NCBI RefSeq assembly: GCF_036379515.1
Contig: NZ_DASVGN010000018.1
Span: 1 to 64,000, forward strand
Source of the DNA: Castellaniella sp036379515
GTDB lineage: Bacteria; Pseudomonadota; Gammaproteobacteria; Burkholderiales; Burkholderiaceae_B
Direction of reading: 5' to 3'
DNA length: 64,000 nt
Position 1 is the stretch's first letter, and each line of letters starts with the position of its first letter. The position numbers were made by a program, and so were the translations under genes. Positions 17,050-24,339 of the stretch are shown one piece after another. Below the pieces are notes generated by a model. That model was not told the origin of the DNA, did not search any database, and worked only from the letters and a program-made list of their open reading frames with translations.

Positions 17050-18330
17050 ATGACTCTCATCAAATCATTTGAAGTCCTGGACGTCCGCTTCCCGACGTCC
17101 AAGGCACTGGATGGCTCCGATGCCATGAACCCCGACCCCGATTACTCGGCGGCTTATGTGATCCTGCATACAGACGACCCAAAGCTGGAAGGCCACGGGA
17201 TGACGTTCACCACCGGGCGAGGCACCGAAATCTGCTGCGCGGCTATCCGGGCGATGGAGCGTCTGGTGGTGGGGCTGGATCTACGCGACATTGCCGCCGA
17301 TATGGGTCAATTCTGGCGCCATGTTACCTCCGACAGCCAGCTGCGCTGGATCGGCCCCGAAAAAGGTGCCATCCATATGGCAACCGCTGCTGTCGTCAAC
17401 GCGGTGTGGGACCTTTGGGCCAAATCCGAAGGTAAGCCCGTATGGCGGCTAGTCGCCGACATGACCCCCGAACAAATCGTGCGGCTGATCGACTTCCGTT
17501 ACATGACGGACTGCATCACTCCCGACGAAGCGTTGGCACTTCTGACGGAACGCGCTCAGGGCAAGGCCGAGCGCCTAAACGATCTGGAGCGCAACGGCTA
17601 CCCCTGCTATACGACCTCAGCCGGCTGGCTGGGCTACGACGACGCCAAACTGCGGCGGCTCGCCACGGAAGCAGTCGACGCAGGTTTTTCCCATATCAAA
17701 CTCAAGGTTGGGCGCGATCTGCAAGACGACATCCGCCGTTTGCGCATTGCCCGTGAAGTCATCGGGCCCGATCGGCATCTGATGATAGACGCGAACCAAG
17801 TCTGGGACGTGCCCCAGGCCATCACTTGGCTCAAAGAGCTCGCCTTTGCCAAGCCCTGGTTCATCGAAGAACCCACCAGCCCCGATGACATCGCCGGCCA
17901 CCGCAAGATCCGCGAAGCCATGAAGGGTGCCATGCAGGTCGCTACGGGCGAGATGTGCCAGAACCGCGTGATGTTCAAGCAATTCATTATGGAAGGCGCT
18001 CTGGACGTAGTGCAGATCGATTCCTGCCGCTTGGGTGGCGTGAACGAAGTACTGGCCGTGATGTTGATGGCCGCCAAATACGGGCTCAAGGTCTGCCCCC
18101 ATGCGGGTGGCGTGGGGCTCTGCGAGTATGTACAGCACCTGTCGATGATTGACTACCTGTGCATTGCAGGCACCAATGAAGGCCGGGTGATCGAGTACGT
18201 AGACCACTTGCACGAGCACTTTGTGCACCCCTGCGTGATCCGTGACGCGGCCTACCTGCCGCCTACGGCACCCGGGTATTCGATTGAAATGAAACGTGCT
18301 TCGCTCGAAGAATACCGGTTCAAGGGTTAA
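17050..18330 (+). CDS. fucD: L-fuconate dehydratase (enolase superfamily)
   Basis: 426-aa mandelate-racemase-group enzyme that removes water from L-fuconate to give 2-keto-3-deoxy-L-fuconate. It resembles Xanthomonas FucD along its length: VRFPTSKALDGSDAMNPDPD, LRWIGPEKGAIHMA, YTTSAGWLGY, PHAGGVGLCEYVQHL. Catalytic residues fall at the FucD positions: Lys217 and Lys219 (KLK), Mg ligands Asp247, Glu273 and Glu301, and the His351 base. Characterised FucD also dehydrates D-arabinonate, L-galactonate and related acids. It is the last gene of unit A and ends at a strong terminator. Confidence 0.92.
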   Translation: MTLIKSFEVLDVRFPTSKALDGSDAMNPDPDYSAAYVILHTDDPKLEGHGMTFTTGRGTEICCAAIRAMERLVVGLDLRDIAADMGQFWRHVTSDSQLRWIGPEKGAIHMATAAVVNAVWDLWAKSEGKPVWRLVADMTPEQIVRLIDFRYMTDCITPDEALALLTERAQGKAERLNDLERNGYPCYTTSAGWLGYDDAKLRRLATEAVDAGFSHIKLKVGRDLQDDIRRLRIAREVIGPDRHLMIDANQVWDVPQAITWLKELAFAKPWFIEEPTSPDDIAGHRKIREAMKGAMQVATGEMCQNRVMFKQFIMEGALDVVQIDSCRLGGVNEVLAVMLMAAKYGLKVCPHAGGVGLCEYVQHLSMIDYLCIAGTNEGRVIEYVDHLHEHFVHPCVIRDAAYLPPTAPGYSIEMKRASLEEYRFKG

Positions 18331-18357
18331 GAATCTTCGGCAGTTGCGCTAAAAAAT

Positions 18358-18386
18358 AGGAGGCTCCGCTATGAGTCTCCTGTTTT
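18358..18386 (+). terminator. Intrinsic terminator after fucD
   Basis: AGGAGGCTC and GAGTCTCCT make a 9-bp stem (one G-U pair) with loop CGCTAT, followed by GTTTT. It lies 27 bases after the fucD stop. The rest of 18387-18478, up to the convergent unit B ATPase, shows no gene. Confidence 0.85.
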
Positions 18387-18478
18387 CATTCAATGTAACC
18401 GACGACGCTAGGGACCCACTGAAAAAATTGCCGCACCGTATGCATCTGGGGGTTTAGGTCGTCTTTTTCAAAAAATCG

Positions 18479-19225
18479 CTAGTGATTCAGGATCTGCCCC
18501 AGGAAGCTGCGTGCCTTGGGATGCTTCGGGGAATCAAAAAACTCATCCGGTGGCGCCTGCTCAATGATTTCGCCATCGGCCATGAAGATCACCCGATCGG
18601 CCACGCTGCGAGCGAAGCCCATCTCGTGGGTCACACACAGCATGGTGATGCCATCGTGGGCCAGCGAAATCATGGTGTCCAGAACTTCCTTGACCATCTC
18701 TGGATCCAGCGCAGACGTGGGCTCGTCAAACAGCATGATTTCGGGCTTCATGCATAGCGCACGAGCAATGGCAACACGCTGCTGCTGCCCCCCCGACAGC
18801 TGGCTGGGGTATTTGCTCGCCTGATCCGGTATACGTACCCGCGACAAATAATGCATCGCGACTTCTTGTGCCTTTTTCTTGGGCAACTTCTGTGATCGCA
18901 CGGGCGACAGAATGCAGTTTTCCAGAACCGTGAGGTGTGGAAATAAATTGAACTGCTGAAAGACCATACCCACGTGCTCACGAGCCTTGGTTGCGTTCGC
19001 CTTGTTGGCGCTGATGTCGATGCCAGCGACGGTGATACGACCCTTCTGGATGCTCTCAAGGCCATTGATACAACGGATCAGAGTGGATTTTCCCGAGCCA
19101 GAAGGCCCACAAATCACGATCCGTTCTCCCGACTTTACACTCAGATCGATTCCCCTAAGGACCTTGAACTGGTCGTACCATTTCTCGACACCCGTGAAGG
19201 TGATGATCTCTTTTTCATTCGGCAT
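18479..19225 (-). CDS. ABC importer ATPase, unit B
   Basis: 248-aa ATPase of a polar-amino-acid-type importer: Walker A GPSGSGKST, Q-loop VFQQFNLFPHLTV, signature LSGGQQQRVAIARAL, Walker B IMLFDEPTSALD, switch CVTHEMGFA. It is nearer the classical GlnQ/GltL type than the unit A and C ATPases. The ATG at 19225 is chosen because the upstream extension lacks similarity. Last gene of unit B, after the binding-protein gene (68-bp gap), which is the reverse of the order in unit A. Confidence 0.92.
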   Translation of the reverse strand: MPNEKEIITFTGVEKWYDQFKVLRGIDLSVKSGERIVICGPSGSGKSTLIRCINGLESIQKGRITVAGIDISANKANATKAREHVGMVFQQFNLFPHLTVLENCILSPVRSQKLPKKKAQEVAMHYLSRVRIPDQASKYPSQLSGGQQQRVAIARALCMKPEIMLFDEPTSALDPEMVKEVLDTMISLAHDGITMLCVTHEMGFARSVADRVIFMADGEIIEQAPPDEFFDSPKHPKARSFLGQILNH

Positions 19226-19293
19226 AAGACTCAAATCCTGAATGCGCGTGCGCCACCTGGCACACACGCAAGGCCACGCAACACCCATCGCTA

Positions 19294-20115
19294 TTATTTA
19301 GCGGCCTGCACGACCGACTGAGGCAAGGGGGTATTCAATGATTTCTGAAACAGCGCGTCGAGCTTCCCGTTTTCAACATTGGTCTTCACAAACTGATTCA
19401 TGACCTTCAAAAGCTCGGGGCGGTCCTTTCTCATGGTAATGGCCATCAATTGCTCGTTGACGACATACAGCACCTTGTACTTCCCCGGAAAGCGCTTCTG
19501 CACATCAGCAGCAATCACCGAAGAGGTTCCCACCGCGTCGACCTGCCCCACCAACATGGCTTGCAGCGCAGAGGCGTCATCGTCAAAACGACGCAGATTG
19601 GTTCCCGGAGGCGCAACCTTGGACACGCCAATATCCGTCGTACTCGCACGCGGCACACCAATCTTGAACTTCGGGAAATCCGCGGGGGTGGAAAGCTTCA
19701 AATTCTTTGGTCCCAATAGCACCATGCTGGCTGCCGAATAAGGGATCGAAAACTGAACCTGCTTTTCACGCTCAGGTGTGATGGCCAGAGAAGCAACCAG
19801 AACATCTGCCTTATCTGTCAGCAGGAACGGAATCCGATTAGGACCGGTCATGATGACGTACTGTAGTTTCAGACCCAGGTCTTTTGCAAGCAATTGGGCC
19901 ACATCGGCATCGTAGCCGGCAGGCTGGTTTTGGGCATTGGACCCCGCATAAGGGGGCCAATCAACCAGAACGCCCACCTTGATCGTGCCGCGGTCTTTGA
20001 CGGTCTGCCAATAGCTGTCGGCAGCAAACGATGCACTGGCCGAGACTACGAGCAACGACCCAATAACAGGAACCAGAACACGCTTGAGCAGCCTGCTGAG
20101 TGACGAATAACGCAT
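19294..20115 (-). CDS. Family-3 periplasmic substrate-binding protein, unit B
   Basis: 273 aa with a signal peptide ending near Ala31 (ASFA). It keeps GPNRIPFLL and ASLAITPER, where Arg116 is the carboxylate-binding arginine. In GQVDAVGTSSV (190-200) the position of the amino-group aspartate aligns without gaps to Ser198. AAGGA about 7 bases before the ATG at 20115 supports the start. It lies in one operon with the keto-deoxy-fuconate genes, so a deoxy-sugar acid is a likelier cargo than an amino acid. Confidence 0.88.
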   Translation of the reverse strand: MRYSSLSRLLKRVLVPVIGSLLVVSASASFAADSYWQTVKDRGTIKVGVLVDWPPYAGSNAQNQPAGYDADVAQLLAKDLGLKLQYVIMTGPNRIPFLLTDKADVLVASLAITPEREKQVQFSIPYSAASMVLLGPKNLKLSTPADFPKFKIGVPRASTTDIGVSKVAPPGTNLRRFDDDASALQAMLVGQVDAVGTSSVIAADVQKRFPGKYKVLYVVNEQLMAITMRKDRPELLKVMNQFVKTNVENGKLDALFQKSLNTPLPQSVVQAAK

Positions 20116-20165
20116 GAATATTTCCTTGAAATCATTTTTGTGATGAAAAAACCGCAATAGGGAAC

Positions 20166-20816
20166 TCAGGACAGCGGTGCCGACAAGCGGCGCTCCAGCT
20201 GCCGAGACCATTTCGACAACGGCCAGCAAAGGCAAAAATATAAAAGAGCAACGAGTGAGAACACTGGTAGCGGAGCAAAAGTGGCATTGTTGATAATTTG
20301 CGCTGTTCGAGTCAGTTCGGCAAACCCGATAATGGCAGTCAACGAAGTGCCCTTGATGATCTGCACCATGAAGCCCACCGTCGGAGGGATGGCAATCTTG
20401 AACGCCTGCGGCAAGATGACATACCGCATGCGATCGAAGCTGCCAAGATTCAGGGCGTAGGCGGCCTCGGTCTGGCCCTTAGGAACCGCCTGAATGCAGC
20501 CACGCCAGATATCGCCTAAAAACGCACTGGTATTGAATATCAGAGCCACTCCGGCGGCGAGCCACGGGTTGACGTCTATCCCCAGCACCGGAAATCCGAA
20601 GAAGATCAGAAAGAGCTGCATCAGCAGCGGCGTACCCTGGAACAGAATGATGAAGCCACGAGAAACCGCCTGCAACCGCCGAGACTGTGACGTCCGTGCC
20701 AGTGCCAACGCCAGGCCGCCTAGAGCCCCACCTGCAAGCGCAATGACAGCCAGTGCGACTGTCCAACGTACAGCCAGCAGTAAAGACCAGATATCGATCA
20801 CTGAGAAACTGCGCAT
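20166..20816 (-). CDS. ABC importer permease 2, unit B
   Basis: 216-aa inner-membrane permease with LFQGTPLLMQLF and EAA loop TEAAYALNLGSFDRMRYVILPQAFKIAIPP. The ATG at 20816 follows the stop of permease 1 by a single base. The binding-protein gene follows after 50 bp. It should pair with permease 1 in the pore. Confidence 0.88.
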   Translation of the reverse strand: MRSFSVIDIWSLLLAVRWTVALAVIALAGGALGGLALALARTSQSRRLQAVSRGFIILFQGTPLLMQLFLIFFGFPVLGIDVNPWLAAGVALIFNTSAFLGDIWRGCIQAVPKGQTEAAYALNLGSFDRMRYVILPQAFKIAIPPTVGFMVQIIKGTSLTAIIGFAELTRTAQIINNATFAPLPVFSLVALLYFCLCWPLSKWSRQLERRLSAPLS

Positions 20817-20817
20817 C

Positions 20818-21489
20818 TTATCGGCTCTCCGGAAAATACAGGAAGCGCTTCCAGGCCAGCTTGAAAATGCCCATGAAAGCCAGCGACAGTCCAAAATAAA
20901 TTGCCGTGACAACAATATAGATTTCGAAGCTGCGGAAGGTCTGAGACTGGATATTTGCAGCCACTGACGCCAGGTCATCTGCCGAGATGGTCGAGACAAT
21001 ACTGGAAGTGAGCATCAGCAAGATAAACTGACTGGAGAGTGCAGGAAAAATGGTCTTCAGCGCAGGCCTCAGCACAATAAACAGAAACACCTGATAGCGT
21101 TTCAGGTTCAGGGCGAGCCCAGCCTCGACCTGCCCTTTAGGAATAGCCTCAACCCCTGCTCGTAGAATTTCAGTGGCGAAAGCCCCCAAATTTACGAACA
21201 TGGCCACCAGAGCAGCCGTGGATGCCGACATCTGCACACCCAGAGCGGGCAAAGCAAAAAAGAAGAAAAACAACTGGATCAGGAACGGCGTATTCCGGAT
21301 TGCCTCTATATAGGCATCAATGGCGTAATGCAACAGACGCGGCCCACTGCTCTTGCCCCAGGAGCAGAACATGGCAATCAAAAGGCCGATGACCATCGCC
21401 GACATAGAAAGCTGGATGGTTTTGAGCGTTCCATCCAGCAGCAGCGGCCAAGATTGAAGCACCGCACCAAATTCAAAGTGATAGACCAT
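20818..21489 (-). CDS. ABC importer permease 1, unit B
   Basis: 223-aa inner-membrane permease starting MVYHFEFGAVLQSWP, like the unit A and C first permeases. RNTPFLIQLFFFFF and the EAA loop VEAGLALNLKRYQVFLFIVLRPALKTIFP are clear. It comes 79 bp after the hydrolase gene; that gap holds no gene, only a possible stem between GACCT at about 21512 and AGGTC at about 21547. Confidence 0.87.
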   Translation of the reverse strand: MVYHFEFGAVLQSWPLLLDGTLKTIQLSMSAMVIGLLIAMFCSWGKSSGPRLLHYAIDAYIEAIRNTPFLIQLFFFFFALPALGVQMSASTAALVAMFVNLGAFATEILRAGVEAIPKGQVEAGLALNLKRYQVFLFIVLRPALKTIFPALSSQFILLMLTSSIVSTISADDLASVAANIQSQTFRSFEIYIVVTAIYFGLSLAFMGIFKLAWKRFLYFPESR

Positions 21490-21568
21490 GCTGATTTCTC
21501 AAAGCAAGACCTGACCCCCAGCCGTGACTTCTGCATGCCATGGCTAGAGGTCAGTCATAAAAATGCAA

Positions 21569-22426
21569 TCAATTCAGCAAGGCGGCATCCCAGGCGTGGA
21601 CACGCTGACTCTGCTCACCCAAGCCTTGGATCCCCAACCGGATGGTGTCGCCGGCCTTGAGGTAGACAGGTGGTTTTTGACCCAATCCGACACCGGGAGG
21701 CGTGCCGGTGGAGATGATGTCTCCGGGATTCAGCGTCGTGAAGCGGCTCAGGTAGGAGACGAGTGCGGCCACACCAAAAATCATGGTACGGGTATTGCCA
21801 TGCTGATAGCGCTTGCCATTGACTTCCAGCCACATATCCAGGCTCTGCGGATCGCCGATTTCATCGGCAGTAACCAGCCACGGGCCCACGGGACCGAAGG
21901 TGTCGCAACCCTTGCCCTTATCCCAGGTGCCGCCCATCTCAAGCTGATATTCACGCTCGGAAACGTCGTTGATTACGCAGTAGCCAGCCACATGCGACAG
22001 CGCATCTGCTTCGGTCACATAGCGCGCACGCGAACCAATGACTACCCCCAGTTCGACCTCCCAGTCGGTCTTGACGGAGCCCCTGGGCATCACGACGGGA
22101 TCATTGGCCCCGGTAGGAGCGGACCACTTGTTGAACAGAATAGGTTCCTTCGGAATCTCGGCGCCAGTCTCTTTGGCATGATCGGTGTAATTCAAGCCAA
22201 TGCAAATGAACTTGCCAGGATTGGAAAACGGCACGCCCAGGCGGCCAGCATTCTGCACCAGCGGCAACTTGGTCGGATCAAGGGCGCGCAGCGCGGCCAG
22301 CCCGGCCGGAGAAAGACTGTCCGCTGACAGATCACCCACAATGCCGCTCAGATCGCGCACATTGCCTTGGGTATCCAGCAGGCCGGGTTTTTCGTGGCCA
22401 ACAGGCCCAAAACGAAGTAGTTTCAT
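21569..22426 (-). CDS. 2,4-diketo-3-deoxy-L-fuconate hydrolase-like FAH protein
   Basis: 285-aa fumarylacetoacetate-hydrolase-fold enzyme. FICIGLNYTDHAKE, the metal ligands Glu123 and Glu125 in DWEVELGVVIG, Asp154 in CVINDVSERE, GPWLVTADE and ISTGTPPGVGLG are family landmarks. In Xanthomonas L-fucose and Sphingomonas L-rhamnose catabolism, members of this group split 2,4-diketo-3-deoxy acids into pyruvate and L-lactate. Its place directly after the matching dehydrogenase supports that role. A fuconate versus rhamnonate preference is not readable from sequence. Confidence 0.82.
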   Translation of the reverse strand: MKLLRFGPVGHEKPGLLDTQGNVRDLSGIVGDLSADSLSPAGLAALRALDPTKLPLVQNAGRLGVPFSNPGKFICIGLNYTDHAKETGAEIPKEPILFNKWSAPTGANDPVVMPRGSVKTDWEVELGVVIGSRARYVTEADALSHVAGYCVINDVSEREYQLEMGGTWDKGKGCDTFGPVGPWLVTADEIGDPQSLDMWLEVNGKRYQHGNTRTMIFGVAALVSYLSRFTTLNPGDIISTGTPPGVGLGQKPPVYLKAGDTIRLGIQGLGEQSQRVHAWDAALLN

Positions 22427-22495
22427 GGTTTTTCCTTTAAATCCATACCTGTCGGCGGAGTCCCAGGGACCCTATCCGGCAGCGCACAGGCAAAA

Positions 22496-23242
22496 TCAAT
22501 TGGACCAGCCGCCATCAATGACCTGAGCGGTCCCGGTGGTGTAACCAGACTCGTCGGACGCCAGATAGAGGGCCAGGCTGGCGATTTCTTCGGGCGTACC
22601 AATGCGGCCAATGGGCTGACGTGCCACAAAGGCTGCCATGACATCATCCACGCTCTGGTGTTGCGCCTGTGCCTGAACCGCAATGCGCTGTTTGAGTGAC
22701 GGGGATTCAACTGTGCCCGGGCAGATGCAATTGCAACGAATGCCTTGACCAACAAAATCTGCGGCAACCGCTTTCGTCAGCCCCACAACAGCAGCCTTGG
22801 TGGTGCCGTACGCGAAGCGGTTGGCGACGCCCTTGACACTGGAAGCCACCGACGACATGTTGACGATGGAGCCATGCCCTTGTTGCAGCATGCCTGGCAG
22901 CACCGTCTTGATGACTTCGTACATAGCGGTCACATTTAGCGCAAAGGAGAAATCCCAAGACTTTCGGCTGCATTCCAGGATGCTTCCGCTATCCACAAAG
23001 CCTGCGCAATTAAACAGCACGTCAATGGAACCGATCTCGTGCACTAGCGCTTGGACAGCAGACACATCAGTCACATCAAGCCGCCGCAACTCGCAGCCTT
23101 GAAGGCCAGCCAGCCCGGCTTCGTTGATGTCAGTTGCAAAAACCCGCGCACCCTCTTGCGCGAAACGCAGCGCCGTCGCGCGGCCGATGCCGTTGGCCGC
23201 TGCTGTGACCAACGCGGTCTTGCCCTGTAGACGTCCAGCCAT
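22496..23242 (-). CDS. 2-keto-3-deoxy-L-fuconate dehydrogenase-like SDR
   Basis: 248-aa short-chain dehydrogenase. The nucleotide loop is TAAANGIG (13-20), Asp38 at the end of strand 2 favours NAD+ over NADP+, the catalytic pair is Tyr145/Lys149 in YGTTK, with the serine at about 130-131. The start MAGRLQGKTALVTAA resembles Xanthomonas 2-keto-3-deoxy-L-fuconate dehydrogenase. It would oxidise the FucD product at C4 for the following hydrolase. GGGGAG lies 5 bases before the ATG. First gene of unit B; a perfect dyad overlaps its promoter. Confidence 0.82.
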   Translation of the reverse strand: MAGRLQGKTALVTAAANGIGRATALRFAQEGARVFATDINEAGLAGLQGCELRRLDVTDVSAVQALVHEIGSIDVLFNCAGFVDSGSILECSRKSWDFSFALNVTAMYEVIKTVLPGMLQQGHGSIVNMSSVASSVKGVANRFAYGTTKAAVVGLTKAVAADFVGQGIRCNCICPGTVESPSLKQRIAVQAQAQHQSVDDVMAAFVARQPIGRIGTPEEIASLALYLASDESGYTTGTAQVIDGGWSN

Positions 23243-23267
23243 GATGCTCCCCGGTGAAGAATCGTAA

Positions 23268-23288
23268 ATATGAAAACAATTTTCATAT
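23268..23288. promoter_or_regulatory. Probable IclR/KdgR-type operator
   Basis: Arms ATATGAAAA and TTTTCATAT are perfect reverse complements around a 3-nt centre CAA. The site is 26 bp upstream of the dehydrogenase start, between a TTGTAT (-35 like) and a TATTTA (-10 like) 16 bp apart on the minus strand. It resembles the TGAAAC...GTTTCA layout of KdgR sites. A weaker ATTTT-n6-AAAAT dyad lies at 23417-23432 in front of the iclR-type gene. The 235-bp intergenic region is much more AT-rich than its surroundings. Confidence 0.6.
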
Positions 23289-23477
23289 ACAAAACAAGAT
23301 GGTAAACATATGTCCTATGAGAGACAACAAGGTTGCTTCAAATCTGACTAAGTATTTACCCTATATTTTGTAAAAATTGAGTGAAATCGATGATTTTCTA
23401 TCATATTTAACAATTAAATTTTGTATGTAAAATAGATGCAAGGTAAACTAAAACTCAGCTTCCGCCGCACACCGCTT

Positions 23478-24287
23478 ATGAACACCTCCGACAACTCAAG
23501 CCAATCGGCCAAGGCGCATAGAACCGTCTACAGTGCACCAGCACTAGAAAAGGGCCTGGATATTCTGGAGCTGCTCAGCGACAGCACCGAGGGCTACACG
23601 CTCAATCAGATCTCGAAAGCGCTTGAGCGCGGCGTGAGCCAAATTTTTCGCATGGTTGTCACCCTGCACCGACGAGGCTATATCCAGGCAGACGAAAACG
23701 ACCGCTACACCCTGACACTCAAGACATTCCGGTTAGCTCACAGACATTCCCCACTCAAGCAGCTGACGCGAGCCGCCCTTCCGCTACTGCACGAACTGGC
23801 GCAGCGTGCGCAACAGTCCTGCCATCTTTCAGTCTACGAAGGTGGGCAGATCGTCGTGGTAGCACAGGTCGACAGCCCTGATCGATGGTCTTTCGGACTC
23901 AAGACCGGCTCTCTCATGGGGTTGACCGACACCTCTTCAGGACACGTTCTGCTGGCATACCAGGATGAAGCGCAGAGAACTCGAATGCTGAACAATCATG
24001 TCAAGGTTGAGGGGGAGCTATCTGTGGACCCTGGGCAACTGCTGTCGCTCCTGGCCGACGTGAGGGCTCGCGGATGCTCAGTGATGCCCAGCATTCAGAC
24101 CCAGGGCGTCACCAACATCGCGTTTCCGGTGCGAGGCCCCAACCAGAAAGTGGTTGCCGCCATCAACGTGCCATACATCACACGGATCGACGGGGCACGT
24201 CGCCCGACGGTGGAGAATGTCAAGACAGCACAGGCTGATATCTGCGCCAGGCTTTCTCGCCAGTTGGGGGCAGAAGAAGAAGACTGA
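23478..24287 (+). CDS. IclR-family regulator of unit B
   Basis: 269 aa with an N-terminal winged helix (ALEKGLDILELL, then the recognition helix around ISKALERGVSQIFRMVVTL) and a C-terminal IclR ligand domain ending in AFPVRGPNQKVVAAINVPY. KdgR, which senses 2-keto-3-deoxy-gluconate, is in this family, so a 2-keto-3-deoxy sugar acid is a sensible inducer here. Divergent from the dehydrogenase gene. The ATG at 23478 is preferred; one at 23436 adds 14 residues but directly abuts TAAAAT, which may be its own -10. Confidence 0.85.
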   Translation: MNTSDNSSQSAKAHRTVYSAPALEKGLDILELLSDSTEGYTLNQISKALERGVSQIFRMVVTLHRRGYIQADENDRYTLTLKTFRLAHRHSPLKQLTRAALPLLHELAQRAQQSCHLSVYEGGQIVVVAQVDSPDRWSFGLKTGSLMGLTDTSSGHVLLAYQDEAQRTRMLNNHVKVEGELSVDPGQLLSLLADVRARGCSVMPSIQTQGVTNIAFPVRGPNQKVVAAINVPYITRIDGARRPTVENVKTAQADICARLSRQLGAEEED

Positions 24288-24339
24288 TTCCCTACCAGAC
24301 CGCTGCCTGGGCAGCAACCGGAGGGCGGCCGAAAAGGCG

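Noticed and set aside
14020..21489. Calling the unit A and B ABC systems plain amino acid importers.
   Set aside because: Family resemblance alone points that way, but the amino-group aspartate is missing in both binding proteins and the operons carry sugar-acid enzymes. I left the cargo open and argued for sugar acids.
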